From the NCBI GenBank assembly GCA_965218205.1, contig OZ244590.1:124001-188000 (forward strand): DNA of 64,000 nucleotides. The letters are read 5' to 3'. This DNA is from CBDDCA01 sp965218205. GTDB taxonomy: Bacteria; Spirochaetota; Spirochaetia; WTKD01; G963693115. A model generated the notes under the pieces. That model ran no database searches and was not told the DNA's origin. It saw only the letters and a program-made list of their open reading frames with translations. The position numbers and the translations under genes were made by a program. Below, one piece after another: positions 34,544-43,114 of this stretch. Positions within the stretch are counted from its first letter, which is position 1; the number at the start of each line of letters is the position of its first letter.

Positions 34544-35476
34544 CTACTCTCTATTATTAGGCAAATTCACTGCAGCTGTAAGAACTTCACCTATGTTGTT
34601 TTCTATTATCTTGTATACTTGACTGTTGCTAAATGTCATCATACAAATATGATGTATGCTCAGTACTGCATCTTGTAATTTTGGATCATTTTCAAGCATT
34701 GTTATGTTTAGTTTACATGTTTTTGTAAGGGTACTTGCAGAATACTGTCTATTATGTGAGTATGTTGCTTTATGTGATCCGAGAAGTTTAATAATATCTT
34801 CTATCTTGTCTTTTGCTTCATTGTCATCCTTAAACATATTTGATTTTAACCAATCTCTGATAAGGTTTTTTGACCATGCACTAACTTTTTCGCATTCTCC
34901 TAATAATGTTGGGGTATATTTATTTAAGATATGCCCCCAAATATGTATAAGATTTTGGTTACGCTTAATATCTTGTTTTACTTTTTCAAATTCTTCGAGA
35001 ATACCTTCTACAGATACTGTACCTATTTGTGGATCAAAGGGGCCTACGCTTGAATGCTTTCCCATAATAATTTCTTTTGATGCCATAGTAATCATAGTGC
35101 CTGCAGACATGGCGAGTTGTGGAATTATTGTACGAATATTATTATCAAACATATCTTTTAGATAATGAACTAAAGATTCAGTTGCTGCTATATCCCCTCC
35201 GGGAGTATGCAATATTAGGTCAAGTCCTTTTGTTCTATCAAGTTTATAGATGGTGGTCATAAATCCTATTGTATCTTTATTATTTATGCTAAGCTCATCG
35301 TGATTGTTAATTTTATTATTAAGAAAATCTGAATAGTATACTATTGTGTTTCTGCCTGTAAGCTCGGATAAATGCTCTATGTATTCTTTTCGTTTTCTAT
35401 CAATGATATCAATACTTTTAGTATTTCTAGAGAGTTCTTCTATGATTTCTTTTTCTATTTCATTCCAAGAAGGCAT
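34544..35476 (-). CDS. ClpP-like serine protease of the SDH_sah family
   Basis: This 310-residue protein has a ClpP/crotonase fold like the 'serine dehydrogenase proteinase' family. Landmarks are LDLILHTPGGDIAATESLV (oxyanion region, 85-103), the catalytic Ser124 in QLAMSAGTMITMA and the HSSVGPFDPQIG loop (141-151), whose His is a candidate for the dyad. No transmembrane segment is seen, although relatives are often membrane-linked. It starts 2 bp after the stop of the repeat-protein gene, so the two are translated as a pair and the repeat protein may be a substrate or partner. Part of an accessory island next to the HEPN/metallopeptidase pair. Confidence 0.82.
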   Translation of the reverse strand: MPSWNEIEKEIIEELSRNTKSIDIIDRKRKEYIEHLSELTGRNTIVYYSDFLNNKINNHDELSINNKDTIGFMTTIYKLDRTKGLDLILHTPGGDIAATESLVHYLKDMFDNNIRTIIPQLAMSAGTMITMASKEIIMGKHSSVGPFDPQIGTVSVEGILEEFEKVKQDIKRNQNLIHIWGHILNKYTPTLLGECEKVSAWSKNLIRDWLKSNMFKDDNEAKDKIEDIIKLLGSHKATYSHNRQYSASTLTKTCKLNITMLENDPKLQDAVLSIHHICMMTFSNSQVYKIIENNIGEVLTAAVNLPNNRE

Positions 35477-35478
35477 TG

Positions 35479-35832
35479 CTATATTTTTGGTAAAGGGCGA
35501 GAGCTACCTGATAGCCGAGTGATAGGCTGTTGTGTGTGAGGTGTGGGAGAGGTTTCTGGTAAAGGGCGAGAGCTACCTGATAGCCGAGTGATAGGCTGTT
35601 GTGTGTGAGGTGTGGGAGAGGTTTCTGGTAAAGGGCGAGAGCTACCTGATAGCCGAGTGATAGGCTGTTGTGTGTGAGGTGCGGGAGAGGTTTCTGGTAA
35701 AGGGCGAGAGCTACCTGATAGCCGAGTGATAGGCTGTTGTGTGTGAGGTGCGGGAGAAGAATTATTTTGTATAAGAGACGCTGTTTCATGGAATGAATGA
35801 AAATCTTTTGATATTTTTGTTTCTTTTTTCAT
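35479..35832 (-). CDS. Proline/serine-rich 23-residue repeat protein
   Basis: A 117-residue protein starting with a 27-residue leader (KKETKISKDFHSFHETASL) and then four copies of a 23-residue unit, APHTQQPITRLSGSSRPLP plus ETSP linkers, with one Ala/Thr alternation and a truncated last unit. The ATG at 35832 follows AAGGAG at the right spacing. The next gene starts 2 bp after its stop. The repeat is basic, unfolded in appearance and rich in Pro, Ser and Thr. I do not recognise it. A second frame is also open across the repeat because the unit is a multiple of three, but that frame lacks a ribosome site and overlaps the protease gene. Confidence 0.65.
   Translation of the reverse strand: MKKETKISKDFHSFHETASLIQNNSSPAPHTQQPITRLSGSSRPLPETSPAPHTQQPITRLSGSSRPLPETSPTPHTQQPITRLSGSSRPLPETSPTPHTQQPITRLSGSSRPLPKI
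35489..35757 (-). repeat. 69-bp near-perfect tandem repeat (about 3.9 copies)
   Basis: Units start at 35489, 35558, 35627 and 35696, and differ at essentially one base (GTGTGGG versus GTGCGGG). The array is wholly inside the repeat-protein gene, so copy-number changes keep the frame. There are no unique spacers, so it is not CRISPR. Confidence 0.95.
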
Positions 35833-35925
35833 ATAAAACTCCTTATATATGTATTATAGTATGTTCGGTTATTTTGTGTTGTTGTCCAATATGTTTGTTT
35901 TTTATGTTTCTTGCTCTTTTTTTGC

Positions 35926-35958
35926 TCCTTTGTCGCATTTAATACTTGAACTCGTGAA
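35926..35958 (+). repeat. Dispersed intergenic motif, copy C (upstream of HEPN gene)
   Basis: CCTTTGTCGCATTT followed by ACTTGAACTCGTGAA. It shares TTTGTCGCA and CTTGAnnTCGTGA with copy D at 55451-55481. It lies about 70 bp before the HEPN gene start. Confidence 0.5.
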
Positions 35959-35996
35959 GAGATAAGTATGAAAATAAATATAGATAAAAATTATAG

Positions 35997-36002
35997 TATA
36001 AT
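35997..36002 (+). promoter_or_regulatory. -10 box of the HEPN/metallopeptidase operon
   Basis: TATAAT sits 19 bp before the ATG at 36021, within ATTATAGTATAATAAAA. No convincing -35 is seen at 17 bp. Confidence 0.45.
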
Positions 36003-36020
36003 AAAAATGATATTGTTGAA

Positions 36021-36428
36021 ATGGAAAAGAAAAATACATTTACTAAAGTTATGCAAGAAAAATCTCAAGAGAGTGGTGAAGCAGGAAATATATTAGCACA
36101 AGAAGGCAAATATAATTCTGCGGTAAACCGATATTATTATTCAATATATCAACTCATTATGTCGTATATTGGAGAAATAAAGCGTGATAGAATGTGGAAG
36201 TATTTGAAAAAAGAAGGGAAGGAAGGAAAAACAAGAAAATACGATAGTCATGAAATTACAATTAGATATTTTGTAGAAAAGTTTAATAAAGAATTGAGTG
36301 TAGATGATATTCTTTATTTAAAGCGAGGTAGGCATGCTGCTGATTATAAAACAGAATATTTTACAGAAACAAAATACTCAAAATTTGAAAAAATATATAA
36401 TGATACAAGAGATACACTAAAAAGATGA
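36021..36428 (+). CDS. HEPN-domain protein
   Basis: A 135-residue helical protein with the HEPN layout: a first helix pair with NRYYYSIYQLIM (36-47) and a later LKRGRHAADYKTEY (100-113) matching the R-x-ADY ending of UPF0332-like HEPN proteins. HEPN domains often act as RNases or as toxin partners. Arg102/Arg104 with His105 could form the active site, but the classic Rx4-6H spacing is not certain. The metallopeptidase gene begins 15 bp downstream, so they form one operon. It has its own -10 box and a dispersed-motif copy upstream. This pairing is not one I recognise. Confidence 0.75.
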   Translation: MEKKNTFTKVMQEKSQESGEAGNILAQEGKYNSAVNRYYYSIYQLIMSYIGEIKRDRMWKYLKKEGKEGKTRKYDSHEITIRYFVEKFNKELSVDDILYLKRGRHAADYKTEYFTETKYSKFEKIYNDTRDTLKR

Positions 36429-36443
36429 TAGAGGAATATAGCT

Positions 36444-37529
36444 ATGTCTAAAGAAAATATAATTATACATGAAGTAACTCAAAAAAATTTATCTGCCTCA
36501 AAAAGGATAATAGAAAAGATAAAGAAATATGATGAAAGTATAGATGTAGGATATGATTGTTTAGATGAATATTCTGATGAAGGATCACGGGAGCGTTGGC
36601 AAAGTGTTGAAATATGGCATTCTTATCCTTATTTTTATGAAGAGAAAGGGAAAGAATTTCGAACTATTGTAGAAAGAGCTGTACGTGAAGAATATAAAAA
36701 GGATGGTGATATTTTAATATATTGTAACTATGATGAGGATAAAGTAGCTGATTTTCGCAACAAGTATTTTTCGAAAGTATATGCAAGGACACAAAAAAAT
36801 GTGTATATTGATATAGCAGAAGTAGTGCATGAAAAGTATAGGCGTGAAATATATGAAAAAATAGCAAAAACAAAAGAATACCAAAACTATGATGAAGCAA
36901 TTTTTGGTGCATTCGAAAACAAATATAAATGTGATGATAAAAAAAATGATAGTGTATTCTTAAGAAAGATAGTAGAAAAAGCAGAACAGATAAAACAAAA
37001 CGAAGGGCATATAGTAAGAGACATTACCTCTTTTTTGAATACATATGGCATTTTCTTGTTAATTGAAGATAAAAAAGATATTTCCGATGAGTTAGATGGA
37101 TTATGTGGATATATTGGAGAAAAAAAGATGCCTACCATCATTCTTTATGTTGATAAAGCTGATATTAAAAATTTGAGGAGATGCTTTTTTACCATTGCTC
37201 ATGAATTATATCATTTGCTCTATAATGAAGGGGAAGAATTAGCAAATAAGTTTGCTGGGCATTTACTTGTTTCGGATTATTTTAGAACAAAAAATATTAC
37301 TATTGATATTGAAAATAAAGACAAGGCAAAAGAAGTATTAAAGAAAGCCCATGATGAGTTAGGGGTTTCGTTTGAGTGCATTATAAATTCACTTTTGGAC
37401 AATAAAAAAATAGATAAAAAGCAACGCCATACATTACTGCAACATAAAAAGAAGTATATTGATACTGATGATATAAATTTAGAGGAAGAGAAAAAATGGA
37501 TATATACATCTTTGAAAATTTCTGAGTAG
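36444..37529 (+). CDS. ImmA/IrrE-type metallopeptidase with novel N-terminal region
   Basis: A 361-residue protein whose C-terminal half carries the zinc site HELYH (253-257) and the downstream Glu in EELANKFAGHLL (264-275), as in ImmA/IrrE peptidases that cleave repressors. Members usually follow or contain an XRE helix-turn-helix. Here residues 1-180 instead form a charged region with no recognised motif (CLDEYSDEGSRERW, EKGKEFRTIVERAVREEY). It follows the HEPN gene by 15 bp. A model in which the peptidase releases or destroys the HEPN protein is inference only. Confidence 0.82.
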   Translation: MSKENIIIHEVTQKNLSASKRIIEKIKKYDESIDVGYDCLDEYSDEGSRERWQSVEIWHSYPYFYEEKGKEFRTIVERAVREEYKKDGDILIYCNYDEDKVADFRNKYFSKVYARTQKNVYIDIAEVVHEKYRREIYEKIAKTKEYQNYDEAIFGAFENKYKCDDKKNDSVFLRKIVEKAEQIKQNEGHIVRDITSFLNTYGIFLLIEDKKDISDELDGLCGYIGEKKMPTIILYVDKADIKNLRRCFFTIAHELYHLLYNEGEELANKFAGHLLVSDYFRTKNITIDIENKDKAKEVLKKAHDELGVSFECIINSLLDNKKIDKKQRHTLLQHKKKYIDTDDINLEEEKKWIYTSLKISE

Positions 37530-37587
37530 AAAGGTATAGCAGAAAATAGAAATCATACGGTCATTCCCCATATATTTGCTATAATAA

Positions 37588-37596
37588 TGGTATAAT
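37588..37596 (+). promoter_or_regulatory. Extended -10 promoter upstream of the coiled-coil gene
   Basis: TGGTATAAT matches an extended -10 (TGn followed by TATAAT) 34 bp before the ATG at 37630. No -35 is evident, as expected for this type. Confidence 0.5.
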
Positions 37597-37629
37597 ATAC
37601 ATAAATACATACTATGAGGGTACAGCACT

Positions 37630-38214
37630 ATGAGTGAAATAAAATCAGCCTATGAAAAAGCGATGGAACGATTTCAAGATGTGAAAGCAGATAAAAAATC
37701 GCTTAAACGAAAAGAGATTATAGATAAAGGGCGTTCCTTGTGTGGAAGGTTTCTTAATGCAGAGGATGTTGACTTACAAGCAGAAATTGTTGCCTATAGT
37801 GAAGAAGAACGAGATTGGTTTCGCTATGGAGTAGGAGAAGCAATATTAAGTCGTATCATTCTTCCGAGCACAAAAATGAATACTGACTTTGTCGATCCTA
37901 TTATAAAAGCCACAATGATAGTGTCTGCACAGGCTGCTGTTGCAGAACAGTTGCTAAAACAGTATCAGCAATTGTGTCAACAGTATATAGATGAGCGACT
38001 AAAGTTTTCTGAGCAAATGGAAATGCAAATGCAGCAGATGATGCAACAGCACGGTGCAGCGTTACAAAATGAACAGCAACGTTTAGCGTTTCAGCAAAAA
38101 ATGGTAAAAAGTATGCAAGAACAGTTACAGCAGCTTGAAGATCAGTTTGTTCCTGCAGTAGATAAAGTAAAATCAAATTTACGACAACTTCTTGGAACGT
38201 GGATAGAAAAGTAG
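37630..38214 (+). CDS. Gln-rich coiled-coil protein of unknown function
   Basis: A 194-residue cytoplasmic protein. Residues about 20-90 contain EIIDKGRSLCGRFLNAEDVD and ERDWFRYGVGEAILSRI. Residues 100-185 are a Gln/Met-rich helical region with QMQQMMQQHGAALQNEQQR and QEQLQQLEDQF, very likely a coiled coil. I do not recognise a family. ychF starts 1 bp after its stop, so the two are co-translated, and a ribosome- or translation-linked role is possible by association. Confidence 0.75.
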   Translation: MSEIKSAYEKAMERFQDVKADKKSLKRKEIIDKGRSLCGRFLNAEDVDLQAEIVAYSEEERDWFRYGVGEAILSRIILPSTKMNTDFVDPIIKATMIVSAQAAVAEQLLKQYQQLCQQYIDERLKFSEQMEMQMQQMMQQHGAALQNEQQRLAFQQKMVKSMQEQLQQLEDQFVPAVDKVKSNLRQLLGTWIEK

Positions 38215-38215
38215 T

Positions 38216-39322
38216 ATGCCTCTAAACTGTGGTATTGTTGGACTTCCTAATGTTGGAAAATCTTCTTTGTTTTCCGCATTGACATCTATAGCTGCTCCTA
38301 TTGAAAATTATCCTTTCTGTACTATTGATCCAAATGTTGGGCTTGTTGAAATGCCAGATGAGCGAGTAGCAAAGTTACGCAGTATATATAAGCCACAGAA
38401 AACAATAGCTACTACCTGTGAGTTTGTAGATATTGCAGGTCTTGTAAAAGGGGCGTCAAAAGGGGAAGGCTTAGGAAATAAATTTTTAGCAAATATTCGT
38501 GAAACAGGTATTGTTGCACATGTTCTTCGTTGTTTTGATGATACTACTATTACTCATGTAAGTGGTACTATCAATCCTCTTGATGATATAGTTACTATCA
38601 ATACTGAGCTTGCACTTGCTGATCTTGAAACGGTGCAAAAACAAAAGGATCGTATCGTAAAAGAAAAAAAAATAAAAAATGCAGAGGTACAGAAAAAAAT
38701 TGCTATAATGCATCCTCTTCTTGATAAATTGGAAGATGCTCTCAATAATTCAAAGCCTTTGTATACGCTTGAATATAGTGATGATGAGCAGACTGCATTA
38801 CGTCAGTTACAACTGCTGCGTATGAAACCTATGATGTATGTATGTAATGTACCTGAAGATGAAGTACAAACAGGTAATCAATATACTGCCATAGTACAGG
38901 AGTATGCAAAAGAAGAGCAAAGTAGTGTATTGTATATTAGTGCAAAGTTTGAAGCAGAGCTTGCACAGTTTTCATCGGAAGAAAAAGATGAGTTTTTACA
39001 AAGTGTGGGAATACAACAGTCAAGTTTAGGGCTGTTGATTAAAACAGCATATACTATGTTAGGACTTCGTACTTTTTTTACGGCAGGAGAAAAAGAAGTG
39101 CATGCATGGACATTTAAGGATGGGATGGTAGCACCAGAGGCTGCAGGTATTATACATAGTGATTTTCAAAAAGGGTTTATTCGTGCCGAAGTATTTTCAT
39201 ATGATGATTTACTGGTATGTGGTAGTGAAGCAAATATACGAAATTCTGGTAAATTGCGTACTGAAGGAAAAGAATATAGAGTGCAAGATGGAGATATTAT
39301 GCATTTTCGGTTTAATGTATAA
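38216..39322 (+). CDS. ychF: Ribosome-associated P-loop ATPase YchF
   Basis: A conserved Obg-family protein that prefers ATP, binds ribosomes and influences stress responses. Of 368 residues, the P-loop GLPNVGKSSLF (8-18), the YPFCTIDPNVG switch region, the Walker B/G3 FVDIAGLVKGASKGEGLGN and the C-terminal TGS-like domain with RTFFTAGEKEVHAWTF and IHSDFQKGFIRAEVFSYDDL are visible. It follows the coiled-coil gene by 1 bp. trkA follows by 24 bp. Confidence 0.97.
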   Translation: MPLNCGIVGLPNVGKSSLFSALTSIAAPIENYPFCTIDPNVGLVEMPDERVAKLRSIYKPQKTIATTCEFVDIAGLVKGASKGEGLGNKFLANIRETGIVAHVLRCFDDTTITHVSGTINPLDDIVTINTELALADLETVQKQKDRIVKEKKIKNAEVQKKIAIMHPLLDKLEDALNNSKPLYTLEYSDDEQTALRQLQLLRMKPMMYVCNVPEDEVQTGNQYTAIVQEYAKEEQSSVLYISAKFEAELAQFSSEEKDEFLQSVGIQQSSLGLLIKTAYTMLGLRTFFTAGEKEVHAWTFKDGMVAPEAAGIIHSDFQKGFIRAEVFSYDDLLVCGSEANIRNSGKLRTEGKEYRVQDGDIMHFRFNV

Positions 39323-39346
39323 AATACATAGAATAAAGAGGTGTAC

Positions 39347-40768
39347 ATGACATATGTGATTCTTGGGGCAGGACAAGTTGGTTTTCAGGTAGCTCAATTT
39401 CTTTCACAAGAAGGTCATACAGTAACGGTTATAGACAATAATCGCAAGCTGGTAGTAAAATTACAGGATCGTCTTGATTGTAAGATAGTTATAGATGATG
39501 GAAAAAAGCAAGAGGTATTGAAAGAGGCAAATATTCAGGATGCTGATTATTTTGTTGCTGTTACTAATTATGATGATACCAATCTTATTAGCTGTAGTTT
39601 AGTACGTCAGTTAGCGCCAAAAACACGATGTATTGCACGATTACGGAATGATAAGTATCTTGAATACATACAATCAATAAAATCTACTTTTAATATTACA
39701 GAGGTGGTGCAGCCTGAACGGGAAATAGCAACCTCTATTATACGGAGTATAGAATATGGAAGAGGTATGAGTGAAGCATTTTCGTTTATAGACTTTAATC
39801 GCATTCAAATACGTTCGTACCGTATAGTATCAGAGTCTGTACTTGTACATCAGCCTGTAAGTAACTTTAGAAACAGTCTTCACTTTCCACAAGAAAATGA
39901 AGACAATTTTCTTATTGCTATGATCCAAAGAGATGATACTATCTTTCTTCCTTCGGGAAGTGATGTGCTACAAGAAGGTGATGAATTATATTTTATTGGT
40001 TCTATGAATGATCTTGATACATTATTTTATCATTTAGGGAGATCAGTAAAAGAAAGAAAAAATATTCGAAAAATTATGATCATTGGTGGTGGAGCAGTAA
40101 CATCACAAATACTAGATATTTACAGTTCTAAGACAACGGGGTTTACTCAGCTCATAGGAAAGAGTCGTGTTTCTTCTCGAAATATTGTGGTAGTAGAAAG
40201 TGATGAGAAATTATGTGAAGAGATAGCTGATAATTTTCCTGACATAACAGTGTTAAATGCAGATGTCACTGAAGAGCAGACATTGGAGGATATAGAGATT
40301 TCAAGTGCTGATCTTGTTATTACTGCTACAGGGTCACAGGAATTAAATATAGTGGTAGCTGCACATAGTCATAATCTTGGAGTAAAGCAAACAATGGCGG
40401 TGGTGCATACGTCTGTATATTCTGAAATTGCAGAAGAGCTTGGTATCAGTGTTTCTTTTAGTATACGAGGAGCTCTTACTAATTCAATTATTAGTTTATT
40501 AAGAGGATATGATTCTGTGTTGAATGTAGCGTACGGAGATCTTTCTATTTTTACTCATAAAGTGAGTCCTGAAAACTATGCATATAAAAAGAAAATCAAG
40601 GATCTTCGTATTCCAAAAGACAGTCTTATTATGTGTATCAATCGAGGAGATACATCATTTATTGCTCAAGGGAATATTGAAATAGAAGATAAAGATCAGT
40701 TATTAGTTATGAGTAAAAAAAATTCTCTTGATAAAATTACTGAGTTATTTCCAATAAATAAGGAATAA
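39347..40768 (+). CDS. trkA: Trk system potassium uptake protein TrkA
   Basis: A cytoplasmic NAD-binding regulatory subunit of the Trk potassium channel. The 473-residue protein contains two RCK units: VILGAGQVGFQVAQFLSQEG begins the first Rossmann fold, and KIMIIGGGAVTSQILD begins the second at about residue 245. Each is followed by a TrkA-C domain. The ATG at 39347 is preferred over a GTG 6 bp upstream because AAAGAGG is correctly spaced. trkH begins 6 bp after its stop, so both subunits come from one transcript. Confidence 0.95.
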   Translation: MTYVILGAGQVGFQVAQFLSQEGHTVTVIDNNRKLVVKLQDRLDCKIVIDDGKKQEVLKEANIQDADYFVAVTNYDDTNLISCSLVRQLAPKTRCIARLRNDKYLEYIQSIKSTFNITEVVQPEREIATSIIRSIEYGRGMSEAFSFIDFNRIQIRSYRIVSESVLVHQPVSNFRNSLHFPQENEDNFLIAMIQRDDTIFLPSGSDVLQEGDELYFIGSMNDLDTLFYHLGRSVKERKNIRKIMIIGGGAVTSQILDIYSSKTTGFTQLIGKSRVSSRNIVVVESDEKLCEEIADNFPDITVLNADVTEEQTLEDIEISSADLVITATGSQELNIVVAAHSHNLGVKQTMAVVHTSVYSEIAEELGISVSFSIRGALTNSIISLLRGYDSVLNVAYGDLSIFTHKVSPENYAYKKKIKDLRIPKDSLIMCINRGDTSFIAQGNIEIEDKDQLLVMSKKNSLDKITELFPINKE

Positions 40769-40774
40769 TAGTAT

Positions 40775-42220
40775 ATGCATATAAAACGTACTCTTCGTGT
40801 ATTAGGAGCTTTGTTTACTGTATACTCATTTGTGTTGTTGTTTCCTGCGTTTGTGTCATTACTGTATCAAGAGCATGAGTATACCTTATATTTTCTTGTT
40901 CCTAGTATAGCGTTGGTACTGTTTGGTGCTATTATTTTGTTTTTAACAAGAACAAAAAAACAACAGCCTACTACCGTGCGTCAATCTTTGTTTCTTGTTT
41001 CGTTTAGTTGGATAAGTGTGTCTTTATTAGGAACAATTCCATTTTTATTTTCAAGGGTGATACCTGATTTTAGTTCGGCTCTATTTGAAACTGTATCGGG
41101 GTTTACTACTACTGGAGCTTCTATACTTACTGATATAGAAATATTACCAAAATCTATGTTGTTTTGGAGAGCGTTTACTCAGTGGTTAGGCGGAATGGGA
41201 ATTGTTGTTTTGACAGTTGCGTTGTTTCCTTTGTTGGGGATAGGAGGAAACACTTTGATGGCAGCTGAATCTCCTGGTCCAGAGCTAAATAAAATAACTC
41301 CAAAAATAAGTAATGTAGCAAAGATTTTTTGGCTTATCTATATGTTACTTACTGCCCTAGAAACGATGCTCTTATACTTTGCAGGAATGAATTTATTTGA
41401 TGCTATTACTCATTCTTTTGCTACTATGGCTACTGGGGGATTTTCTACTAAAAATACAAGTATCGCTGAGTATAGTTTGCTCATACAAGGAATCATCACT
41501 CTTTTTATGTTTCTTGCAGGTACCAATTTTGCATTATACTTTACTATCCTTACAGGGAAAGCTGTGAGTATTTTTAAGGATACTGAATTTCGCTGGTACA
41601 TAAGCGTTACTTTAGGAGCATCATGTTTGATTGCAATAACTCTTGTTCTGTTTCAAGTTGCTCGTGTTGGTGATGCAGTGCTTGATAGCTTATTTCAAAC
41701 AGCTTCTATTATAACAACTACTGGTTTCGCATCTGTAGACTTTGAGCAATGGCCGTATTTTGCACAGTCTATCTTGTTGGTGCTTATGTTTTTTGGAGGC
41801 TGTGCAGGATCAACAGGAGGAGGCATAAAAGTTATACGCATTGTTACTTCTATTAAGTTTATATTATCTGAGTTTACTCGTTTTTTTATGCCCCAAAAAG
41901 TATCAGTGATAAAAATAAATAATAAAAAGATTGATAGTGATTATATTCGTGTAGTATTAGTATTTATTCTTACCTATATCTTTTTATTGCTTTTGACTAC
42001 TGTTGTTATATCATTACAAAATATTGATATATTGACATCTTTTACCACTGCCTTGTCTGCATTAGGGAATATCGGTCCGGGCTTTGGTGCTATTGGTCCT
42101 ACTGAAAATTATGCTTTTTTTTCACCTGCAGTAAAGTTGTTTCTTAGCTTTGTTATGATAGCAGGAAGACTAGAGCTATTTACTGTGCTTATTTTATTTA
42201 CTCCTCGTTTTTGGAAATAA
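40775..42220 (+). CDS. trkH: Trk system potassium uptake protein TrkH/TrkG
   Basis: The membrane channel subunit for K+ uptake; 481 residues with about ten to twelve hydrophobic segments. The four selectivity-filter loops typical of SKT proteins appear as SGFTTTGASIL, MATGGFSTKN, ITTTGFASVDFEQWP and SALGNIGPGFG. The inner GGCAGSTGGGIKVIR segment marks the intramembrane loop region. It pairs with trkA directly upstream. A small membrane-protein gene follows 21 bp later. Confidence 0.95.
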   Translation: MHIKRTLRVLGALFTVYSFVLLFPAFVSLLYQEHEYTLYFLVPSIALVLFGAIILFLTRTKKQQPTTVRQSLFLVSFSWISVSLLGTIPFLFSRVIPDFSSALFETVSGFTTTGASILTDIEILPKSMLFWRAFTQWLGGMGIVVLTVALFPLLGIGGNTLMAAESPGPELNKITPKISNVAKIFWLIYMLLTALETMLLYFAGMNLFDAITHSFATMATGGFSTKNTSIAEYSLLIQGIITLFMFLAGTNFALYFTILTGKAVSIFKDTEFRWYISVTLGASCLIAITLVLFQVARVGDAVLDSLFQTASIITTTGFASVDFEQWPYFAQSILLVLMFFGGCAGSTGGGIKVIRIVTSIKFILSEFTRFFMPQKVSVIKINNKKIDSDYIRVVLVFILTYIFLLLLTTVVISLQNIDILTSFTTALSALGNIGPGFGAIGPTENYAFFSPAVKLFLSFVMIAGRLELFTVLILFTPRFWK

Positions 42221-42241
42221 AGAACAGTAAGGAGGTATCAT

Positions 42242-42805
42242 ATGAAATTATTTGATGAAAAAAAAATGAGAGAATTGCTGGAAGGATTTGATCTTGAATT
42301 AGATACAGATCAAGACACAGTTAATTTTATCTATGATAATGTAATAGAATATGGAAAAAGACAGGATAAAACTATGGATATTCAAAGAGACAAAGCAAGA
42401 ATTTTTTTCCCAATTACCATAACTTTAATGGTATTTCTTATTAATGGAATAGTAGTATCACATAATAACATTCTTACAAAATCTCTATATTGGAATGGTA
42501 TTATTATTGTTAGTATAATATTACCTTTTATTTTTTTGTTTGTATCATCTCGAAAATTTCATAATGTATTAAGGAATTATGAAATGGTCTATGAGGTTGC
42601 CCCTGTTCATGATTTGAACATATACAAGGAAGAATATAAAGCTAAATTAGCAATTATATATTATTTATTTGAGGCAATAGAGAGAAGGAAAAAACGATTA
42701 AATCAATTAGCAAAATACATAGACGATGGAATACGGTATATGTATTGGGGTATGGCATGTATTTTTATATATGGAGGGTTATTCTTTATCCTTAATGTCT
42801 TTTAA
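42242..42805 (+). CDS. Three-helix membrane protein of unknown function
   Basis: A 187-residue protein with an acidic cytoplasmic N-terminus (residues 1-55), two hydrophobic segments (FFPITITLMVFLINGIVV at about 58 and IIIVSIILPFIFLFVSS at about 86), a long charged helix with EAIERRKKRLNQLAKYIDDG, and a final membrane segment at the C-terminus. The layout resembles small membrane effectors of the SLATT type, but I see no diagnostic motif. AAGGAGG precedes the ATG. Its 3' end overlaps the small convergent Asn-rich gene. Confidence 0.7.
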   Translation: MKLFDEKKMRELLEGFDLELDTDQDTVNFIYDNVIEYGKRQDKTMDIQRDKARIFFPITITLMVFLINGIVVSHNNILTKSLYWNGIIIVSIILPFIFLFVSSRKFHNVLRNYEMVYEVAPVHDLNIYKEEYKAKLAIIYYLFEAIERRKKRLNQLAKYIDDGIRYMYWGMACIFIYGGLFFILNVF

Positions 42806-42955
42806 CGGGTTTGCACTCTCTAGGATAATGTCTAATCCTTGTACTTTAAGGAAATCGTTGTTTTGTGTAATGCTTAGATTAGCATTATTGTCTTGTTGTC
42901 CGTTAGTAGGAGAAAGCTCTTCATTGTTTGCAGAATTATTATTATTGTTACTCAT
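42779..42955 (-). CDS. Small Asn-rich protein (possible)
   Basis: A 58-residue candidate beginning with an Asn run (MSNNNNNSANNEE) followed by NLSITQNNDFLKVQGLDII. A TATAAT box lies about 10 bp before the ATG and there is no Shine-Dalgarno sequence, so a leaderless start would be required. Its last nine codons overlap the end of the convergent membrane-protein gene. A longer version from 43015 has no better start. Real coding is plausible but unproven. Confidence 0.35.
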   Translation of the reverse strand: MSNNNNNSANNEELSPTNGQQDNNANLSITQNNDFLKVQGLDIILESANPLKDIKDKE

Positions 42956-42996
42956 ATATTCATTATAGCATAATTGTTTGTTTTCTGTTCTCTGCT

Positions 42997-43046
42997 GAAG
43001 CCTTTCGTGTCGCATTTAGTCCTTGAATTTCCAAACAGCAACAAAC
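42997..43046 (+). repeat. Dispersed intergenic motif, copy B (upstream of flavodiiron gene)
   Basis: GAAGCCTTTCGTGTCGCATT, then TAGTCCTTGAATTTCC, then ACAAAC. It aligns with copy A at 11079-11129 over the full length. CTTGAA lies 93 bp before the flavodiiron protein start. Confidence 0.55.
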
Positions 43047-43114
43047 AAGAACAACAAAAAAGCGTTTTTGTAGTAAAATAAAACTACTAATAATATATTA
43101 AAGTGAGGTTTAAG

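Noticed and set aside
34656..35165. Long plus-strand frame of 169 codons inside the ClpP-like protease gene
   Set aside because: It lies wholly opposite a recognised gene and its translation shows no protein-like features.
35489..35757. Regular repeats that look like a CRISPR array
   Set aside because: The 69-bp units abut each other with no unique spacers and lie in frame inside a gene.
35460..35789. Alternative minus-strand frame with LPHLTHNSLSLGYQVALALY repeats
   Set aside because: It is open only because the repeat unit is a multiple of three; it has no ribosome site and overlaps the start of the protease gene.
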